Counted from the stretch's first letter, positions 1 to 7,586 are shown. The stretch: 44,857 nucleotides of DNA from [Clostridium] polysaccharolyticum (GCF_900111595.1 NZ_FOHN01000024.1:1-44857), one strand, 5' to 3'. Numbers and translations: made by a program. Notes: generated by a model from the letters alone, not told the origin.

Positions 1-2
1 TT

Positions 3-188
3 TCAGCTGAAATGGTATCCAGAATCACAGACCGTATCCTGCCCGAGATTAAAGAATGGCAGTCAAGACCACTGGAACCTGTTTATCCGTTTATATTTAT
101 GGATGCCATTCATTATAAAATGAGGGAAGACGGAAGGATTATAAACCGTACTGCCTATGTTGTCCTTGGTGTAACGCTGGAAGCTTAA
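3..188 (+). pseudogene. IS256-family (mutator-type) transposase fragment
   Basis: A 61-codon open frame enters from the left edge and ends at a TAA (186-188). It contains the stretches ITDRILPEIKEWQSRPLEP and YPFIFMDAIHYK followed by AYVVLGVTLEA. This is the hallmark region of IS256/mutator transposases around the first catalytic Asp (the D of FMDAIHYK). In intact members this region is followed by roughly 200 more residues with the second Asp and the catalytic Glu. Here the frame stops right after VTLEA and no continuation is recognisable in the next 400 bases. It is therefore a 3'-truncated, dead copy. Whether the 5' part is intact outside the window cannot be seen. Confidence 0.8.
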
Positions 189-607
189 AAAGTATCTGTA
201 ACGCAAAATATACCGTCGGCAGTAAAAGTATTGACGGAAGAGCATAAAAATATACCCGAGGTCGGGTTTGGGCAGCGCCCAAGAAAAAAGGAAGGACGCT
301 GCCTGTATTTATAATACAAAAAAATAGGACTATTTGAATAAAACAGAAGAAAAGGGATATACTTAAGATAACAGCATAATTCGACAAGGCAAACGTACCT
401 ATCTGAATGTTATTAAGATGATGTTCTTGAATTACTAGACACAAAAATAGTTACACCCTCGAAGAATTTTAAATGCAAACTAAAACTGGACACTATAGGA
501 GTAAAACTTTCAAGAGCACTAAGTTTAATAAGGTGTGCTTTAGCCATTTTCAAACCACTAAAGCGCATTCTTTTCTATTTTATGCCATTGCATGTAGTTA
601 GGGCCGA
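189..607. other. Gene-free stretch behind the IS256 remnant
   Basis: About 420 bases with no convincing gene. Reading frames here lack ribosome binding sites and family resemblance. The piece at 438-460 (GACACAAAAATAGTTACACC and three more bases) resembles the terminal inverted repeats of IS256-type elements, so the element may once have ended near 460; this is tentative. The segment also serves as the 3' flank of the minus-strand lipoprotein gene. I see no clear T-tract terminator for that gene. Confidence 0.4.
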
Positions 608-2353
608 TTATATCTGCTCTTTTATCCACTTATCCATATATTTTTCTAGAACTTTAAATTGGCAAGGTCCCATATCTAATACAAACTGATGAAATGCAAG
701 AGCAGAAAATTTATCTCCAAGCTTTTCTTTAGCTTTTTTTTTCAATGCAGTGAGTTCTAAATATCCCAAGGTATATTTTAAATAATTACAAGGCTCCTCA
801 ATCATGCTTTCATGAATCTGTTTTGAGATGTTTTTATCAGTAAATCCAAAGGTCTTTAAATAGCTGGTTGTTGTATTTAAATCCCATCCATAATAGTTAA
901 TATTTATATCGCATTTGGCATAAATGCATAAGGTTGCAATCTGGTTGTAAGCTAAAACTTTCGCTACGGCATCATCAAGACCTGCAATACTGTAAGAATA
1001 CATTTCTACATAGGTAGCCCAGCCTTCTGAATAACCATCAAAGTTAAGAAGATAGCGAATTGGTTTTGCATTCTTCTGGCTGTAGTAGCAGTTTTGATAT
1101 AAATGGCCAGGATAGCCTTCATGAGCAATAGTAGGAAAAATCTGACTTAGATCGTATTTTTTACTCTTGTTAATGTATATACAGTTATTTTTGCAATTAT
1201 CCAGCTGTGGAGTCAGGTAAAATGCAGGACTAATATGTTCTTCTAAAGACTTATCAACAGTCTTGACCATGCAGTTTACTTCCTTAAGTTTAGGAAAATC
1301 TACCTCAATAGCTCTTTGCAAGTAGCTAAGGATTTCCTCGGGATCTGTTAATGGATAATAGTACTGATCCAATTTAGTCTGCATATCAGGATCTGCTGAG
1401 ATAATGACACCAATATTTTTCAGGCAGTCAGAAATAGTTTCATCTAGAAGTGTATCAATAGCTTTTATAGGACGATCTGAGCCAGTGTTAGTTTTTACAA
1501 GATATTTATAATACTCTTTTCCATGTTTAAAATGGCATAGGCCGCCATTATTTTTTCCTGTTCCCTTTAAGTTAGTCAGCTCTTTTATTAAAAGCTGATA
1601 AGCAGGAATAACTGATTGAAGCACAGCTTCTTTATTCTGCTGTTTATAAGTTTGCTTTTCGGTTTCGCTTAGTGCTGTATAGGAATCCATTCGATGATTG
1701 AAAAGTGTTATCAAGAAATTTTCTTCTGGATTTTTAATAAAGTCCTTACATTGGGAGATAATTGCATTAGCAGATGTATCAGACATAAATAAGCCTGCTT
1801 TGGATTTTTCTTTTTCAAAGGCAATAATCTGGGAATAGTAATCTTTCATCTGGTTTAGGCAACTTATATAATTTTCAATGTCTTTTTTATCTAAAAAGTG
1901 AAATTCAGCAAGAAGTACAGGCAGCTGAGCCTGTAATCCTGTGGTAGGACTTAGTACTTCGTTATATAAATTGAGTTTATCAGAATGAGCCTGCTCCTTT
2001 AAATATTTTAGAATGATATCATAGTTTTTTTTCTGTTCTGTTGATAATGTATCATAATCAAACTGTTCCAGTTTTTTTATGTATTGTTTTGCAGCTTTGT
2101 GCCCTCTTTTCATATTTTTTTGAGAATAAGAACCTAAAGTCGGGGTAAACTCTTTAATACCGTAGTTTTCAGGTCTGGCTAACGTATAATTAAGAGTAAC
2201 GCTATCATTTTTTACTTCATCAAGAAACATTTGATCAATTAAGGGATCAAAGTCAGTACCTGTGTAGATTACTTTCTTTCCCGTTACACAGCCTGTAAGC
2301 TGTAAAAGAACGCATAAGGTAAGAATAAGGGAAAACAGTTTTTGGGATTTCAT
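608..2353 (-). CDS. DUF885-family putative zinc peptidase lipoprotein
   Basis: 581 aa. The N-terminus is a lipoprotein signal: positive MKSQK, a hydrophobic run, then the lipobox LTGC (Cys about residue 22), so the mature protein should be anchored outside the membrane. The body matches the DUF885 family: a helical N-terminal half, then the metal-binding motif HEGYPGHLYQ and, about 25 residues later, DGYSEGWATYVE, which supplies a conserved Glu. The family is thought to consist of metal-dependent hydrolases related to M32-type carboxypeptidases; the substrate is unknown. The start is supported by AAAGGAT 6 bases upstream. The gene stands alone and is transcribed divergently from the metG T-box. 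Confidence 0.85.
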   Translation of the reverse strand: MKSQKLFSLILTLCVLLQLTGCVTGKKVIYTGTDFDPLIDQMFLDEVKNDSVTLNYTLARPENYGIKEFTPTLGSYSQKNMKRGHKAAKQYIKKLEQFDYDTLSTEQKKNYDIILKYLKEQAHSDKLNLYNEVLSPTTGLQAQLPVLLAEFHFLDKKDIENYISCLNQMKDYYSQIIAFEKEKSKAGLFMSDTSANAIISQCKDFIKNPEENFLITLFNHRMDSYTALSETEKQTYKQQNKEAVLQSVIPAYQLLIKELTNLKGTGKNNGGLCHFKHGKEYYKYLVKTNTGSDRPIKAIDTLLDETISDCLKNIGVIISADPDMQTKLDQYYYPLTDPEEILSYLQRAIEVDFPKLKEVNCMVKTVDKSLEEHISPAFYLTPQLDNCKNNCIYINKSKKYDLSQIFPTIAHEGYPGHLYQNCYYSQKNAKPIRYLLNFDGYSEGWATYVEMYSYSIAGLDDAVAKVLAYNQIATLCIYAKCDININYYGWDLNTTTSYLKTFGFTDKNISKQIHESMIEEPCNYLKYTLGYLELTALKKKAKEKLGDKFSALAFHQFVLDMGPCQFKVLEKYMDKWIKEQI

Positions 2354-2524
2354 AAAAAATCCTTTCTTAAGGCATTATTAAAATTAGTATATTGTATGTG
2401 TACAGTACGAAAAACATGAATTTATATATTGATTGTCTGCCATTTAAAGGAAACATTTAAAGAATTACTATTTTTTGTTAGAAGATTTAAAATCATTCTA
2501 TCTTGCCAATACTAAAATTAACAA

Positions 2525-2553
2525 TTGCAAAAATTTAATTTAGGCTATATAAT
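2525..2553 (+). promoter_or_regulatory. Probable sigma-A promoter of the metG T-box transcript
   Basis: TTGCAA (2525-2530) and a perfect TATAAT (2548-2553) separated by 17 bases. It lies about 25-30 bases upstream of the first T-box stem, the expected position for a leader start near 2560. Confidence 0.65.
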
Positions 2554-2579
2554 AATTAGTATGTTTACAGAAAAAAGGC

Positions 2580-2845
2580 TATGAAAAGAAGAGTACCTAT
2601 GTAAGCCGTTTACAGAGAACCCGGCTGCTGAGAAAGGGGATGTTGCAAATATAGGGAAGATGGTCTTGGAGCTTCGCAGTTGAGAGGAAACTTTAGATTG
2701 CGACGGATGCACCCGTTATTGTGATAGGCTGTCAGGATGCAGCTGATGAGGCTTTAACTGCGAGGTTAAGGTGAATTTAAAGTGGTACCACGGGAATTCT
2801 CGTCTTTAAATAGTGTGAAACTATTTGAGGCGTTTTTTTTTGCCC
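2580..2845 (+). promoter_or_regulatory. T-box riboswitch (tRNA-Met specific) in the metG leader
   Basis: The T-box antiterminator sequence AAGTGGTACCACGGG is at about 2780-2794. A Rho-independent terminator follows at about 2800-2840: CGTCTTTAAATAG paired with CTATTTGAGGCG, then nine T. In Stem I the specifier loop reads ATG (2660-2662), followed by GTCTTGGAGC. The second T-box in this window, before proS, has CCT at exactly the equivalent position before GCCTTGGAGC, which supports both specifier assignments. Uncharged tRNA-Met should pair with ATG and stabilise the antiterminator so that metG is transcribed. The 5' boundary is approximate. Confidence 0.92.
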
Positions 2846-2882
2846 TAACACAGGGGCTTATATTTTAGGAGGTAATAGAATC

Positions 2883-4841
2883 ATGGCAAAGAAACCATAT
2901 TATTTGACAACAGCCATTGCCTATACATCAGGCAAACCACACATTGGAAACACATACGAAGCAGTATTAGCAGACAGTATTGTCCGTTTCAAAAGAATGC
3001 AGGGCTTTGATGTACGTTTTCAGACAGGAACAGATGAACATGGCCAGAAAATCGAATTAAAAGCACAAGAAGCTGGAATTACACCAAAGCAGTTTGTAGA
3101 CAACGTATCTGGTGAAATTAAGAATATCTGGGACTTAATGAATACATCTTATGATAGATTTATCCGTACAACAGATGAAGATCATGAAAAACAGGTTCAG
3201 AAAATTTTTAAAAAATTATATGAACAAGGCGATATTTACAAAGGATATTATGAAGGAATGTATTGTACACCATGTGAATCCTTTTTTACAGCTTCTCAGC
3301 TAGTAGACGGAAAATGTCCTGACTGTGGAAGAGAGTGCCAGCCAGCACAGGAAGAGGCTTATTTCTTAAAATTAAGCAAATATCAGGATCGTTTAATCAA
3401 ACACATTAACGAGCATCCTGAATTCATTCAGCCAGAATCTCGTAAAAATGAAATGATGAACAACTTCTTATTGCCAGGACTTCAGGATTTATGTGTATCC
3501 AGAACATCCTTTAAATGGGGTATCCCAGTTGACTTTGATGACAAACATGTTGTATATGTATGGTTAGACGCACTAAGCAACTACATTACTGGTTTAGGAT
3601 TTGATGTAGATGGAAATAATAGTGATTTGTATGATAAATTCTGGCCTGCTGATTTACACCTAATCGGTAAGGACATTTTAAGATTCCACACTATTTACTG
3701 GCCAATCATGTTAATGGCATTAGATTTGCCGTTACCAAAACAGGTATTTGGACATCCTTGGCTGCTACAAGGTGATGGAAAGATGAGTAAATCCAAAGGT
3801 AACGTATTATATGCGGATGAATTAGTTGATTTCTTTGGCGTAGACGCAGTTCGTTATTTTGTATTACACGAAATGCCATTTGAAAGCGATGGTGTCATTA
3901 CTTGGGAGCTTATGGTAGAACGTTTGAATTCTGAACTTGCGAATACGTTAGGTAATTTAGTAAACAGAACAATCTCTATGAGTAACAAGTATTTTGGCGG
4001 TATTGTAAATAATGCAGCAGTAAAAGAAGAAGTAGATGAGGATTTAATTCGTGTCACTTTAGAAACTCCTGACAAGGTAATTGCAAAAATGGATAAATTA
4101 AGAGTAGCAGATGCAATTTCTGAAATCTTTATTTTATTTAAACGCTGCAATAAATACATTGATGAAACAATGCCTTGGGCTTTAGCCAAAGAGGAAGACA
4201 AGAAGGCAAGATTAGAAACCGTTCTTTATAACTTAGTTGAGAGCATTTCTGTAGGTGCAAGCTTGTTAGAGCCTTTCATGCCTGAAACTTCAGCTAAAAT
4301 CTTAGGACAGTTAAATGCCGATAAGAGAGAATTAGAAGATATGAAGGAATATGGAAAATATGTTTCTGGCACAAAGGTGGTAGAAAAACCAGAAATTTTA
4401 TTTGCGAGACTGGATTTGAAAGAGGTATTAGAACAAGTGGAAGAAAAGAAAGCAGCACAGGCAGAAGAAGAACAAGTGGCAAATAACGAACCAGTAATTG
4501 ATATTGAGCCAAAAGAAGAAATTCAGTATGATGACTTTATGAAAATGCAATTTCAGGTTGGTGAAATCATTGCCTGTGAAGAAGTAAAGAAATCGAAAAA
4601 ACTTCTTTGCTCACAAGTCAGGATTGGAAGCCAGGTAAAACAGATTGTATCTGGTATCAAACAGCATTATAGTGCAGAAGAAATGGTTGGCAAGAAGGTT
4701 ATGGTTCTTGTGAACTTAAAACCAGCAAAACTTGCAGGAGTTCTTTCAGAAGGAATGTTATTATGTGCAGAAGATGAAAATGGTGAGTTAGCACTTATGG
4801 TTCCAGAAAAGAAAATGCCAGCAGGAGCTGAAATCTGCTAG
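2883..4841 (+). CDS. metG: Methionyl-tRNA synthetase
   Basis: 652 aa, a class I aminoacyl-tRNA synthetase charging tRNA-Met in the cytoplasm. It shows the HIGH-type motif (PHIGNTYEAV, residues about 19-28), the zinc knuckle in the connective peptide (CTPC and CPDC), and the KMSKS loop in DGKMSKSKGN. After a charged linker (about residues 515-548) there is a C-terminal EMAP/Trbp111-like tRNA-binding domain (VGEIIACEEVKKSKKLL, then VSGIKQHY and AKLAGVLSEGMLL). Length and domain order match the long, dimeric bacterial form. The ATG has AGGAGGT about 9 bases upstream. Control is by the Met T-box in the leader. A terminator follows, so it appears monocistronic. Confidence 0.97.
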   Translation: MAKKPYYLTTAIAYTSGKPHIGNTYEAVLADSIVRFKRMQGFDVRFQTGTDEHGQKIELKAQEAGITPKQFVDNVSGEIKNIWDLMNTSYDRFIRTTDEDHEKQVQKIFKKLYEQGDIYKGYYEGMYCTPCESFFTASQLVDGKCPDCGRECQPAQEEAYFLKLSKYQDRLIKHINEHPEFIQPESRKNEMMNNFLLPGLQDLCVSRTSFKWGIPVDFDDKHVVYVWLDALSNYITGLGFDVDGNNSDLYDKFWPADLHLIGKDILRFHTIYWPIMLMALDLPLPKQVFGHPWLLQGDGKMSKSKGNVLYADELVDFFGVDAVRYFVLHEMPFESDGVITWELMVERLNSELANTLGNLVNRTISMSNKYFGGIVNNAAVKEEVDEDLIRVTLETPDKVIAKMDKLRVADAISEIFILFKRCNKYIDETMPWALAKEEDKKARLETVLYNLVESISVGASLLEPFMPETSAKILGQLNADKRELEDMKEYGKYVSGTKVVEKPEILFARLDLKEVLEQVEEKKAAQAEEEQVANNEPVIDIEPKEEIQYDDFMKMQFQVGEIIACEEVKKSKKLLCSQVRIGSQVKQIVSGIKQHYSAEEMVGKKVMVLVNLKPAKLAGVLSEGMLLCAEDENGELALMVPEKKMPAGAEIC

Positions 4842-4866
4842 GGCATAAATATAGGAAATGATTAAG

Positions 4867-4899
4867 TAGGGTTGGATAAGATTATCTAACCCTATTTTA
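4867..4899 (+). terminator. Rho-independent terminator of metG
   Basis: Inverted repeat TAGGGTTGGATAA (4867-4879) and TTATCTAACCCTA (4882-4894), with one G-T pair, followed by TTTT. It begins 25 bases after the metG stop. Confidence 0.75.
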
Positions 4900-5062
4900 G
4901 TGAAAGAAGGCAACTGTTAGCAATGGGGATTTATATAGTCCTATGGACGATTTCGTATGTGAATATAAATAAGTATATCAAATAAGTATAATAAGTAGGA
5001 TGAATAAATCTTTAAATTGTGATAAAATAAATACATGCAAAATAATAAAGATGAGGAAACTT

Positions 5063-5159
5063 ATGCTATCTATTCTGTCTGTAATACAAAGCATAATTTA
5101 GAAAAGGCAATTCTGCTGGTGGTTTTGCTGGTGGAGGTTCAGGCAGTGGAAGCTGGTAA
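5063..5159 (+). pseudogene. Gly-rich small peptide gene, copy A (apparent one-base frameshift)
   Basis: A ribosome binding site (GAGG, 5053-5056 region) precedes an ATG at 5063. The frame begins M-L-S and then ILSVIQSII, and stops at TAG (5099-5101). In the next frame, directly after the stop, the sequence reads GNSAGGFAGGG then SGSGSW and a stop at 5157-5159. Removing a single T from the ATTTAG at 5096-5101 joins the halves into a 31-residue peptide with the architecture of copies B-E: hydrophobic ILS-type core, Gly/Ser-rich tail, aromatic last residue. It could be a decayed copy, a sequencing error or, less likely, a +1 recoding site. The function of the family is not recognised. Confidence 0.6.
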
Positions 5160-5187
5160 GTCGTAGTATGGAAAGGAAGTGTAGGAA

Positions 5188-5259
5188 ATGTCAATCTTAT
5201 CATGGTTATCAGATCTTTTTGGTGGAAGTCATGGCGGTGGTGGAAGCCATAGATTTTAA
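5188..5259 (+). CDS. Gly/His-rich small peptide, copy B (23 aa)
   Basis: Twenty-three codons from ATG 5188 to TAA, with AAAGGAAG about 8 bases upstream. The peptide begins M-S-ILSWLSDLF, continues GGSHGGGGSH and ends R-F. The hydrophobic residues of the core fall at i, i+1, i+3, i+4, i+7, i+8, the spacing of an amphipathic helix. There is no classical signal peptide, no Cys, and little net charge apart from two His, one Asp and one Arg. It is closest to copy E (both have the ILxWLSDLF core and His-rich tail). It is too short for ordinary gene callers. The function is unknown; the coding claim rests on similarity between copies and on their ribosome binding sites. Confidence 0.72.
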   Translation: MSILSWLSDLFGGSHGGGGSHRF

Positions 5260-5294
5260 TATTGTACATATTATTAAAAAATGGAGGTGCAAAA

Positions 5295-5399
5295 ATGGTT
5301 TCATCTTTAATTTCAGTTATTTCAGGTTTATTTGGAGGCAGCAGTACTCATGTTAGCAGCAGTGGTACTGTTCATGGTGGAGGTGGTGGACATTTTTAG
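5295..5399 (+). CDS. Gly/His/Ser-rich small peptide, copy C (34 aa)
   Basis: Thirty-four codons from ATG 5295 to TAG, preceded by GGAGGTG (5283-5289), a near-perfect ribosome binding site at 5-base spacing. The peptide begins M-V-S-S-LISVISGLF, continues GGSSTHVSSSGTVH and ends GGGGGHF. The core aligns residue by residue with copies A, B, D and E (pattern: two hydrophobic, Ser, two hydrophobic, Ser, Gly or Asp, Leu, Phe). No export signal or enzyme motif is visible. The two His residues and the Gly run could bind metal or form a flexible tail, but that is a guess. Confidence 0.75.
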   Translation: MVSSLISVISGLFGGSSTHVSSSGTVHGGGGGHF

Positions 5400-5455
5400 A
5401 TTTCATTTACCTAATAAAGTATTATAACGGATACATAGAAGGGAGAGCTAATTTA

Positions 5456-5563
5456 ATGTATATTTTTTCTGTTTTTTCGGGTTTATTTGGAGGTGGCAGT
5501 TCAGGAGGCTACAGCGGTGGCGGAGGCCATTTTGGAGGTGGCGGAGCTAGCGGAAGCTGGTAG
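5456..5563 (+). CDS. Gly-rich small peptide, copy D (35 aa)
   Basis: Thirty-five codons from ATG 5456 to TAG, with GGGAGAG 9 bases upstream. It begins M-Y-IFSVFSGLF, then GGGSSGGYSGGGGHF, and ends GGGGASGSW. It is the most Gly-rich member (about half Gly). Its C-terminal SGSW is shared with the out-of-frame tail of copy A, which supports the frameshift reading there. Core spacing is the same as in copies B, C and E. No known family is recognised. Confidence 0.75.
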   Translation: MYIFSVFSGLFGGGSSGGYSGGGGHFGGGGASGSW

Positions 5564-5609
5564 AGACTTCTATATTTATTTAAATGAAATGTAAAAGGAA
5601 GTGTTTAAA

Positions 5610-5678
5610 ATGGATATTTTAGGATGGTTATCAGATTTATTTAAACCAGGCCATAGTAGTGGAGGACATAGTTTTTAA
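5610..5678 (+). CDS. Gly/His small peptide, copy E (22 aa)
   Basis: Twenty-two codons from ATG 5610 to TAA, with AAAGGAAGTG upstream. It begins M-D-ILGWLSDLF, then KPGHSSGGHSF. It is nearly identical to copy B over the WLSDLF core and has the same His-Ser/Gly tail ending in Phe. It is the last member of the array; a long inverted repeat starts 16 bases after its stop. Unknown function. Confidence 0.7.
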   Translation: MDILGWLSDLFKPGHSSGGHSF

Positions 5679-5694
5679 AAATCATTATTTAAAC

Positions 5695-5754
5695 CAAAGT
5701 AAGAGTTCCTTGCACTTATAAGAGTAACATTACATTAAAGGAACTCAGACTTTG
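5695..5754. repeat. Long imperfect inverted repeat behind the small-peptide array
   Basis: CAAAGT (5695-5700) plus GAGTTCCTT (5703-5711) can pair with AAGGAACTC (5738-5746) plus ACTTTG (5749-5754), leaving a two-base internal mismatch and a 26-base loop. It is not followed by a T-tract, so it is not a standard terminator. It may protect or process the 3' end of the array transcript, or be a small mobile-element remnant. Confidence 0.7.
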
Positions 5755-5814
5755 TGACAATATACGAGTGCTACTGTTTTTTACAGGTGTTTTTTTGCTT
5801 GTGGGTGTATATTA

Positions 5815-5845
5815 GCGTCCTGTTCTTTAGGACGCATTTTTATTC
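5815..5845 (+). terminator. Rho-independent terminator
   Basis: GCGTCCT (5815-5821), a 7-base loop, AGGACGC (5829-5835), then ATTTTTATT. It probably ends transcription from the small-peptide array and insulates tatD. Confidence 0.85.
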
Positions 5846-5881
5846 TAATTTGTTTTTCCCCTTTTCCTCTTTCTGAATTTT

Positions 5882-5890
5882 TGCTAGAAT
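5882..5890 (+). promoter_or_regulatory. Possible extended -10 promoter for tatD-rsmA
   Basis: TGCTAGAAT fits an extended -10 element (TGnTAnAAT) 50 bases upstream of tatD, just after a terminator. No convincing -35 hexamer is visible, so this is a weak call. Confidence 0.4.
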
Positions 5891-5940
5891 AATACTTATT
5901 GAAAAAAATATGAATAGAACAAAAGAGGTTATAAGCAATT

Positions 5941-6708
5941 ATGATATTTGAAAGCCATGCTCATTATGAAGATGAGCGATTTAATGAAGATAGAAAACAG
6001 CTGTTAAAATCTTTTCCATCCAATGGCATTGGCTATGTAGTAAATGTGGCCTCCAGTCTTGCTACTGTGGATAAGACAATTGCATTGACAAGGGAATATG
6101 ATTTTATTTATGGTACAGTAGGAGTCCATCCAGAAGAATGCGCCCCCCTTCAGGAATCAGATATGGAGAAGTTTAAAGAACTATGTAAGAATCCAAAGGT
6201 GGTTGCCATAGGCGAAATCGGGTTAGACTATTACTGGAATGAGCCAGATAAAGAGATACAGAAAAAGTGGTTTATTCGCCAGTTAGAGCTTGCAAAAGAA
6301 GTAAAGCTTCCAGTCATTATCCATAGCAGGGATGCGGCAAAAGATACTATGGATATCATGAAAAAATATCATGCTGAAAAAGCAGGTGGAGTAGTTCACT
6401 GTTTTTCTTATTCTGTGGAAATGGCACAGGAATTTGTAAAAATGGGATTTTACATTGGTGTAGGTGGTGTAGTGACATTTAAGAACGGAAAAAAACTAAA
6501 AGAAGTAGTAGAACAGATTCCATTGGAACACATTTTACTTGAGACTGACTGCCCATATTTGGCACCAGTTCCACACCGTGGGGAAAGGAATACTTCCTTG
6601 AATCTGAAATATATTGCACAAGAGATAGCCAGAATAAAAGGGGTATCCTATGAAACAGTGGTGGAGACCACAAGGGAAAATGCAAAAAGAATGTATCAAA
6701 TACAGTAA
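5941..6708 (+). CDS. tatD: TatD-family metal-dependent hydrolase (DNase)
   Basis: 255 aa, the usual length for this amidohydrolase-fold family. Metal ligands are visible: the N-terminal HxH (ESHAHYED, residues 6 and 8), the Glu of AIGEIGLDYYW, the His of VIIHSRDA, VVHCFSYS, and the Asp of LLETDCPYLAP. Members have 3'-5' exonuclease or DNase activity and are proposed to act in DNA repair or quality control. It sits 14 bases upstream of rsmA, a classic Firmicutes pairing; rnmV, often between them, is absent here. The start has GAGG about 12 bases upstream, which is slightly long. Confidence 0.93.
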   Translation: MIFESHAHYEDERFNEDRKQLLKSFPSNGIGYVVNVASSLATVDKTIALTREYDFIYGTVGVHPEECAPLQESDMEKFKELCKNPKVVAIGEIGLDYYWNEPDKEIQKKWFIRQLELAKEVKLPVIIHSRDAAKDTMDIMKKYHAEKAGGVVHCFSYSVEMAQEFVKMGFYIGVGGVVTFKNGKKLKEVVEQIPLEHILLETDCPYLAPVPHRGERNTSLNLKYIAQEIARIKGVSYETVVETTRENAKRMYQIQ

Positions 6709-6722
6709 CGAGAGGTAATAAA

Positions 6723-7586
6723 ATGGCGACATTAGGGAATCCACAAAATACCATTGCAATTTTAAATAAATATGGGTTTAATTTTCAGAAGAAGTTCGGA
6801 CAGAACTTCTTAATAGACACCCATGTACTAGAAAAGATTATACGTGCGGCAAATATTACAAAGGATGATTTTATTGTAGAAATAGGACCAGGAATCGGAA
6901 CTATGACACAGTATTTATGTGAGGCAGCACGTGAGGTTGTAGCAGTAGAAATTGATAAAAATCTAATTCCTATTTTAGAAAATGACACCCTTTCTGCATA
7001 TGACAATGTAATCGTAATTAATCAGGATATTTTAAAACTGGATTTAAATAAACTTGTTAAGGAACGCAATAATGGCAAGCCAGTAAAGGTAGTTGCCAAT
7101 TTGCCATATTATATTACAACACCTATTATCATGGGGTTATTTGAAAAGGAAACACCAATTGAGAACATTACCGTTATGGTTCAGAAAGAAGTGGCCCAGC
7201 GTATGCAGGTGGGACCTGGAACAAAAGATTATGGCGCATTATCTTTAGCAGTTCAGTACTATGCAGAGCCATATATTGTAGCAAATGTACCACCCAACTG
7301 TTTTATGCCACGTCCAAACGTGGGATCAGCAGTAATCCAGCTTACAAAGCATAAGGAAAAGCCAGTTCAGGTAAAAGACGAGAAGTTAATGTTTAAGCTG
7401 ATTCGTGCATCTTTTAATCAAAGACGTAAGACTTTGCAGAATGGTTTAAATAATTCACCAGAACTTCAATTTTCAAAAGAAGAAATTATAAATGCCATTG
7501 AAGAGGCTGGATTTGTTCCTAGTATTCGTGGAGAGGCACTTACATTAGAAGATTTTGCGAGATTAGCAGATATTTTAAGCCAGTAA
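6723..7586 (+). CDS. rsmA: 16S rRNA (adenine-N6,N6)-dimethyltransferase RsmA (KsgA)
   Basis: 287 aa. It dimethylates two adjacent adenines in the helix 45 loop of 16S rRNA during 30S maturation, using S-adenosylmethionine. Characteristic stretches are KKFGQNFLID near the N-terminus, the SAM-binding EIGPGIGTMTQYL, VAVEIDKNL, and the catalytic NLPYYITTPI, followed by the small C-terminal helical domain (RASFNQRRKTLQNGL). AGAGG lies 7-8 bases before the ATG. It is co-transcribed with tatD. Confidence 0.96.
   Translation: MATLGNPQNTIAILNKYGFNFQKKFGQNFLIDTHVLEKIIRAANITKDDFIVEIGPGIGTMTQYLCEAAREVVAVEIDKNLIPILENDTLSAYDNVIVINQDILKLDLNKLVKERNNGKPVKVVANLPYYITTPIIMGLFEKETPIENITVMVQKEVAQRMQVGPGTKDYGALSLAVQYYAEPYIVANVPPNCFMPRPNVGSAVIQLTKHKEKPVQVKDEKLMFKLIRASFNQRRKTLQNGLNNSPELQFSKEEIINAIEEAGFVPSIRGEALTLEDFARLADILSQ

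Noticed and set aside
139-444. 101-codon minus-strand frame at the left edge with hydrophobic stretches
   Set aside because: It runs antisense through the transposase remnant and AT-rich DNA, has no ribosome binding site and resembles no family.
5035-5166. A 43-codon frame starting ATG 5035 over the first peptide copy
   Set aside because: It has no ribosome binding site and reads through the Gly-rich coding region in another frame; the product pattern (hydrophobic LLVVLLVEV) is what a GGT/GGA-rich stretch gives out of frame.
5168-5356. A 62-codon frame across peptide copies B and C
   Set aside because: It is out of frame with the two short genes that share the family core, and its Cys/Lys-rich product resembles nothing.
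5771-5797. Possible second terminator (CTGT/ACAG with T-run) before tatD
   Set aside because: The stem is only 4 bp; the GCGTCCT hairpin just downstream is a far better terminator.
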